Positions 58,088 through 64,000 of a DNA stretch of 64,000 nucleotides are shown one piece after another. Both the position numbers and the translations under genes were made by a program. Under the pieces are notes generated by a model that did not search any database, was not told the origin of the DNA, and was given only the letters and a program-made list of their open reading frames with translations. Source of the DNA: Chlorops oryzae (taxonomy: Eukaryota; Arthropoda; Insecta; Diptera; Chloropidae); the NCBI GenBank assembly GCA_020466095.1, contig CM035807.1, positions 31,606,712 to 31,670,711 of the forward strand, in the 5' to 3' direction. Each line of letters begins with the position of its first letter. The first letter of the stretch is position 1.

Positions 58088-58328
58088 CAGGGCTCGGATT
58101 TTGTTGACTTTCATAAATTTAAAGTATACTTTGTGGAGTACAAATTTTGTTTTACTCACATAAAAAGATTCAAATCGATTTTTAACTTCAATATGATTTT
58201 TTTTTGAAGTTAGAAAAGCGGTTTGAAGTTCAACTTCGCTAACATTATTTGCAATATGTTGTTAAGAAAAAGTTTTGCCCCATAAAGTATGCTTTCAAAT
58301 TATAAAAGTCAACAAAATCCGAGCCCTG
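58088..58328. mobile_element. 241-bp hAT-type MITE
   Basis: The ends CAGGGCTCGGATTTTGTTGA and its complement TCAACAAAATCCGAGCCCTG are perfect for over 20 bases and similar for about 50. GTTATAGT is duplicated exactly at 58080-58087 and 58329-58336, the 8-bp hAT signature. Non-coding interior. Confidence 0.9.
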
Positions 58329-58336
58329 GTTATAGT

Positions 58337-60855
58337 TATGGAATTAATTATTTTATGCGGCCATTTAAGTGGATTGTCTCTTATGAGGAACTTTAATCAA
58401 CCTTGAACCTCTTATCCTTTTAAAGATCTAGTAATGTTCTCCAAATATGATGATGTTTGAAACTTTTCACCTTGAACTCTTATCCTTAAAACAGTCCGAA
58501 ATGATGTTCCACCTACATGTAACTTATGCTAAATTTTTCCCTTTGCCTTCTTCAAAAGATCGATGGCATCGATAATCATTTGGGGATTCTTTCTTAAAGC
58601 CAATTATAGTTATATGAAGACTTCATTCCAGAGTCCCAAATTACCTCAAATGATACCCAGCACACATGGACCGTGAGCAGAAACTATTGAAATGAGGGAA
58701 CTTTTAGCTAATTTTTATAATCTCAATCTAGGAATGGGCGATATTTCGATAAGTTGTCGACTTCGATAATATCGACATGATTTATTATCGATACGTATGT
58801 ACGTACGTAGAAACATAAATATATCGATAATTTTAATATTCTAAATATTTTTGTTTGTTTGATTATACAAACTACTGAGCCTCTTGCTAATGAAATTTTG
58901 GATGACCGTCAAAACAGATTTTAGGGTTTTCAAGATTTTTTGTACTTAAGGCAGCACCATGGTGATCCCAAAATATCGTTCTTCGATATGCAGCCTTAGT
59001 ATGAATTTTTCATATATCGAGATTACAAACATTGCTAAAACTTCCGTATCGATATACATTGAAATTTTAATCCCATTTCATTTCATTGGCATTGTTTAGA
59101 ACTTGTACAATGTACATACTTACTTTTTATAAGCTCTCCTTTGGCTTTCAATGTACTCCCAAAGTCTCCCTTATTCACTGACATACATACATACATATGT
59201 GTCTCACATACAATTCCTGGGCATACATTTAAGTTCCCCTACCCTAATGAAAATTTAAATTCAACATTTTCTTCGAAAGTTTTACGTTATCATAATCTCA
59301 TTTGATTTGACTTTTAAAACTTTTGTTTTAAGCTCTTCTTTTTTTTCTGCATTTACAATAAGCTTTGCTCAGTACTCGTTATTAGCAGCACATTCCATTA
59401 TGTAAGTCACATCACAAAGCTTATGTCACGCTCACCAATCACAATAACAATCACTAATCTCTGTATGGTTCATAAATTGTATGTAATTACCTATGTGTGT
59501 TTATTTTAATTGAATATCTTAAGCGAAATTCTCAATCTTTAAACTCTTTACTAATCGAAATTCTCAAAGGACATATGAAATTTTAAGATTAATCCGAAGC
59601 AGCAGCCTCTGAATAATAAGACAAAAAATATATATATATCTATATATATATATGAAAAAAGCTGATATTAGTTAAGCATGAGAGATGCTTCTTCTTAGCT
59701 TTTATGATTTTTACCATCTTTCAATGCGTAAATTTTCATTTGAAGTTTTTTGCACCAAAAAAAAAAAAAACCTAAAGGAAGTTTATTTTGAGCACAGCAA
59801 ATTCAATTGAGAGTAATATCCTTGAATAGCTTAGATCGACTATCTATCTATAAATGCAATTAAAATATATTTAAACGCACTAGAATTTTTTGCTATATGC
59901 CACCGTCACTTTTTTATACTTTTGTGAGGAGTGAATATCCTCAAGAATCAAGGAAACTTTATTCGATTAGAAGAGATTTTCAAAGCCTCTTTTAGTCCTT
60001 AAGAAATAGGAGTTGAATCTCTTTGAAGAAATTCAAAAATCTTGCTAAGGTATTAAATCAAGATAAAGCACTGCAGATCTAGATTTGGTTATTTTATCAA
60101 ATTAAGAGAGCTTTTCAAAGCCTCTTTTAGTCCCTCAGAAACTCAAATTGAATCGCTTTAAACGACTTGAAAAAAATCTCACTTGGGAATGAATTCAAGA
60201 TTAGCGTTTTCAGGTCTAGATTTGGTCATTTGTTTCGATATAAAGAGCTTTCAAAAGCCTCTGTTAGTCTTAAAAAATGGGAGTTGAATCTCTTTGAATG
60301 GCTTAAAAAGTCTTACTCTGGAATTAACTCAAGGTTAAAGACCTTAGGTGTAAATTCGGTAATTTTATGTGATTAGAAGAGCTTTAAATCCTTTTTACTA
60401 TGAAGATATTTTTTGAATGTCCTTTAATGACTTGCGAAGCTCATTATTTGGCTTTGAAAATGCTTTATTTACAATAATATCTAAGCTTAAGTATGCTCTT
60501 TAAAAAGGTCTCAGATCCTTTCGAATACCTACCGAGTAAAGCAATACGCCGCTCTGCTTTCTTCTCTAGCCTCAAATGGGTTGGAGTAGTTATAAATGCC
60601 CCCCTTTAATCATACATAGATAATCAAGTTACCAGTCTATAGCTTCAGATTAAACATATTTTTTTTTTATAGTTTTTATGTGCATTTAAAGAAATACGCT
60701 TCAAGCTTTTGTGGTTTATGTTTTTAAAAAAATTGTCTAAAAGATTACAAAAAAAAAAAAAAAAAATTAATTGGTATTTAAATTTCTCCTTCTATTCTTC
60801 TCTCTTTCTCCAACTGAAATCTTTTTATGAAATCAAAAACGAAAATTTTTGCCAG
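58337..60855. other. Non-coding stretch, probably Synapsin 5' region
   Basis: No gene is seen. ATCGATA words cluster at 58745-58830 and 58975-59055. At 59940-60400 a loose internal repetition of GAGCTTTTCAAAGCCTCTTT and GAATCTCTTTGAA phrases occurs about three times. A pyrimidine tract before the acceptor at 60855 belongs to the intron preceding the first Synapsin coding exon. Confidence 0.35.
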
Positions 60856-60873
60856 GAACCCAAGACAAGCACC

Positions 60874-60876
60874 CTG
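60874..60876 (+). promoter_or_regulatory. Syn: CTG start codon of Synapsin
   Basis: ACCCTGAAT places A at -3 and A at +4. The downstream residues NFSSFKSSF are the known N-terminus of fly Synapsin. The upstream part of this exon (60856-60873) has no ATG and no stop in frame, and the in-frame ATG at 60709 lies in the preceding intron's pyrimidine/A-run sequence. My recollection is that Drosophila Syn is also annotated with a CUG start. Confidence 0.7.
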
Positions 60877-63800
60877 AATTTCTCGTCGTTCAAATCAAGC
60901 TTTACTTCCAATGTTAATTTCCTGAAGAGAAGGTAAAAACCTTAAAACGGCGTAGATGAGAACAGAAAGAAATTAATTTAAAATTTCATATGTTTCACTT
61001 TTTTTGTATCTTCCTTCTACTCTCTCGTTTTTTTTTTCGAAAATTTTCCAAAAACACTTTAAAAAAAAAACTCTTAACACACTTGCCACCTTGCTCCTTC
61101 CTGCTTCAATTCATACGTCTCCATTGTACATACACACAAAATGTTTGTGCAAACAAATTGTTGCGCAAAATTCTTCGCAATTTCCACAATATAATAGATT
61201 CAGCTCGGGAGACTTGTCTTCCGAGGCAGATGACGTCGATCCGAGTTCTTTGCCGCCAGCGGCACGTCCCATTCAGGATCAGCCGACAAAGCCAATTGGC
61301 GGACCGCCGAATGTGGCGCCACCACAGGCACCAGGCAGCAATGTCCCGCCACAGCCGAGTGGACCTGCACCGGAGCTTTCGTTGAGCTTCGGTAAAAGTG
61401 CAACAACTGCCGGAGGAACGCGTGGAGTCAGCGCACCAACTAGTCCCGCTAAATCGCGTGAGAGTCTGCTGCAGCGCGTACAGAGTTTGACTGGAGCTGC
61501 TCGGGATCAAGGCGCCTCTATATTGGGTACTAAATTTTATAACAGCCAAAAGTTCATTCGTTTTTAAAGTTGGTCAGCTTAATAGGGCATTTACATATAC
61601 GTTTTAGCGCTCCTCGTTTAAGCTAAAATGACTAAGTCAAAACGGGGTGTTTACATATGCGCATGTCGTTTTGTCATTTTGTGGTTATCTTTTGTTTGCT
61701 CAAACACGTGAAATATGAGTGAATATTGTAATTTAGAATAGATGCAATTATTGAAATTGCGTTCGTTTTCTACATTGGTTGTGGAATTAACCTCACAATT
61801 TTTAAATTAGAAATTTCAATGACCATATGTTTTGCATTTTTATAGTGATGACACTCAAATTTCGATATTTTTATCAGTTATAACACTAGGATTTATCTTG
61901 ATATTAGCTACTTGTTTTAAATTAAAACAGGAAAGTTTCTCGTTTTAGTTTTGTAGATAAAACGGGAAAATTACAGTTGTTTTAGAGCTAATATACGTAT
62001 GGCAAAGTTACTAAAACGCGAATAAAACGGCATATGTAAACGGCCTATAAGGTGAAATTTTTACCTATTGATTAAAAATGACGTCAAGCTTGGGCCTAGC
62101 TAGATTTGCCACAATATACATAGATAAAGCACAGGTCCTGGACTAACAAATTTTGACTCGATCAGGCTTATTTTGGCCCTAATTTGGGGCCCTATATTGG
62201 CGATGGCGTGAATAATCTAGACAAGACCTAATGTAATTTTCTCTGGGTAAAGAAAAAACTCTATCCTGGCGTCATCATGGGCCTAGTTAGTGGCCTTCAT
62301 TGGAAAACTGTAGGCAGTACCTCACTAGATTTTACTAGTTATAGCAGCCCGTGTATACGTGGATTTTTTTCCTGAGAGAAAAAATTTGAAAAAAAAATTT
62401 TTTATTTATAATTCTCACTTAGTTTAAATTCGTGGAAATATAAAGCGTGCTTGCGTGTTGAACGTCAGCCTTGCCCAGAGTCGATATCGTAGCCGATGAG
62501 GTTCTTTATGTAAAACAAAGTGATTGACATATGGTTTCATATTAATATTATGTATCTGCTATTTTACTCAGGGGCGGACTAAGACATTTTGCCGCCCGAG
62601 GCAGTTTCGATTTTTCCGCCTCAGACAGCAGCCTAATTTTTGCATTTGCATTTTATTTAAACGTGTAAACGGTCAAAATTTGTTACCCCTGAAAAAATGC
62701 CGCCCTGGGCAGCTGCCTATGTTGGCTATATGGTAAATCCGCCACTGGATTTTTACTACTGAATATTAAAGGGACTTTCTCAGATATTTTAATATTTTTA
62801 TTTCCGAATTCGCCTAGTCTTAAAACGAATAAATTACCATGAGGATGGATTGGCAGATCTAAATAGGTCCTACACAGAGATTACTAGCTAGGCCTATTTT
62901 AACCAAAGCATTAACAAATTAGCAAGGGCCTGGCTATACTTTACTGGGCAGGCCCAAGATATAAACTAGACAAATCATGGCCCTTGCAATATCTATTTAA
63001 AATTTCCTGCCGGGTTGGGATTGTCAAAATTATTTGGTGGCGATGTTTTAACCCAGACAGTATTGTAAAGCCGAAATCGCGGGGTTCTCATAAGAAGATG
63101 CGGTCCAAAAATTCGTCTAATCCGCCTTTATTCAATGTTTCTTCAGAATCTGTGTACAAGTAAAGGATTTTTCAATAGAATAAAACCTGTTTAAACATGA
63201 GTTTTCCACGAAAAACTGATAGGAGTTTTTTTAAAATATTAAACTAGGCGCAGCAGTTCAGAGCGCAACTCGGGCGCCAGCGTTCAACAAGGACAAATAT
63301 TTCACGCTTCTTGTGCTCGATGATCACAACACCGATTGGTCGAAATACTTCCGGGGAAAGCGTTTGCATGCCGACTATGACATACGAGTGGAGCAGGCCG
63401 AATTCCGAGTAAGTATAACAATTGAAAAATCTCCTCCATTATGTCTTCTTCATCAAATGAAATTTACTTTCAGGACATAACACTCACCGCGAGTCCAGAA
63501 ACTGGACCCGTGATTTCGATGGCTGTCTATCGAAGTGGCAACAAAGTAAGTTTATTGCCTTTAAAGTCCTCACTTCTGGTTGGATACAAGAAAAAAAAAA
63601 AATAAATAAAAAATTAATACATTTCCCATTGAAGGTCGCCCGCACTTTTCGCCCGGACTTTGTTCTGATTCGTCAGCCTCCTCGTGATGGCTCGAGTGAT
63701 TATCGTTCGACTTTATTGGGCCTTAAATATGGAGGAGTTCCGAGCATCAACTCTCTACATTCCATTTACCAATTTCAGGTAATTAATTAAACTCAATTAA

Positions 63801-63948
63801 ATTCAATTAATTTGCCCAAAATAATATTGAATTGAATTCGCAGGACAAACCTTGGGTCTTCGCGCATTTATTGCAATTGCAACGACGCTTGGGACGCGAT
63901 GCATTCCCCCTAATCGAGCAAACCTTCTTCCCGAATCCAAGAGACTTG
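60874..63948 (+). CDS. Syn: Synapsin, N-terminal 290 residues (partial, 6 exons in window)
   Basis: Synapsin coats synaptic vesicles and controls their reserve pool at presynaptic terminals. Exons are 60874-60932 (exon begins at about 60856), 61198-61526, 63248-63408, 63474-63545, 63635-63778 and 63844-63948. Phases agree, and the gene continues beyond the right edge. The product matches fly Synapsin nearly throughout: [20 protein letters not shown], the domain A kinase-A site RRFS (residues 19-22), a Pro-rich linker, [20 protein letters not shown], then domain C from about residue 143 ([82 protein letters not shown]). The first codon of the conserved N-terminus is CTG, not ATG; the exon has no ATG in frame. 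The second Arg codon of RRFS is split by intron 1. Leader exons are not identified. Confidence 0.95.
61585..62045. mobile_element. 461-bp MITE in Synapsin intron 2
   Basis: It starts GGGCATTTACATATACGTTT and its right end is the complement of GGCCGTTTACATATGCCGTT. TA lies on both sides. A third GTTTACATATGCG copy is internal (61650). Class uncertain; the ends resemble PIF/Harbinger or the GGGCATTTCC elements of this window. Confidence 0.6.
62091..62961. mobile_element. Possible element with CTTGGGCCT ends and GGCC words
   Basis: CTTGGGCCTAGC at 62091 and GGGCAGGCCCAAG ending near 62961 form a short inverted repeat. The interior repeats GGGCCTA(G), GGCCCTA and GGCCT words many times, in the style of the 30594-31703 element. 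A hAT-type MITE is nested at 62569. No clear target duplication. Confidence 0.35.
62569..62748. mobile_element. 180-bp hAT-type MITE
   Basis: CAGGGGCGGACTAAGACATT at the left and CAGTGGCGGATTTACC in reverse complement at the right are imperfect inverted ends. Subterminal GCCGCCC(T/G)GGGCAG-type blocks face each other. ATTTTACT before and ATTTTTACT after are a near-perfect target duplication. Confidence 0.7.
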
Positions 63949-64000
63949 GTAAGTGAACAAACATATATTGCTTATATATACATATACATATATACATATA

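Noticed and set aside
61106..61549. 147-codon minus-strand frame and plus-strand alternates over the second Synapsin exon
   Set aside because: They are shadows of the Synapsin frame, which is confirmed by homology and splice phase.
1..64000. CRISPR arrays, bacterial defence islands or phage genes
   Set aside because: The DNA is clearly eukaryotic. The tandem repeats lack the repeat-spacer pattern, and no such genes are present.

Overview
The window is nuclear DNA of a higher fly (Diptera, Schizophora). It is very AT-rich, genes are split by GT-AG introns of 50 bases to about 12 kb, and the recognisable genes match fly families best: Synapsin, a delta-9 desaturase first exon, a one-pass zona pellucida (ZP) domain membrane protein and tandem cytosolic sulfotransferases. 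A tephritid-like fly is my guess from the intron sizes and repeat content; the sequence alone does not prove it.

Layout. 1-1308: cluster of fold-back elements. 1369-5605: two tandem five-exon sulfotransferase genes (+), the first followed by a 945-bp insertion that holds two tRNA-like segments. 6137-6446: first coding exon of an acyl-CoA delta-9 desaturase (-), whose remaining exons are not in the window. 6447-26594: gene-poor DNA with DINE-1-like elements, many small MITEs, a (CATAA)n array and a 113-bp satellite. 26595-49904: nine-exon ZP-domain gene (-), with an 11.9-kb first intron and many transposons in its introns. 49905-60855: largely empty apart from a LINE 3' fragment, a 32-bp minisatellite and a hAT-type MITE; it may hold unseen 5' non-coding exons of the two flanking genes. 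60874-63948: first six coding exons of Synapsin (+), which runs off the right edge and appears to start at CTG.

The genes have unrelated jobs: xenobiotic or hormone sulfation, fatty-acid desaturation, apical extracellular matrix and synaptic-vesicle clustering. No operon-like or defence-like multigene system is visible. The most unusual material is (i) the CTG start of Synapsin, (ii) a near-identical patch confined to exon 3 of the two sulfotransferases, (iii) the 945-bp insertion with a 20-bp target duplication shown by its paralogous empty site, (iv) a duplication breakpoint that abuts the desaturase splice donor, and (v) a 1.1-kb inserted element built almost entirely of two short self-complementary words.

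All exon joins for the sulfotransferases, ZP gene and Synapsin were checked by phase and give uninterrupted reading frames. Transposon classes are inferred from terminal repeats and target-site duplications only; no database search was possible.
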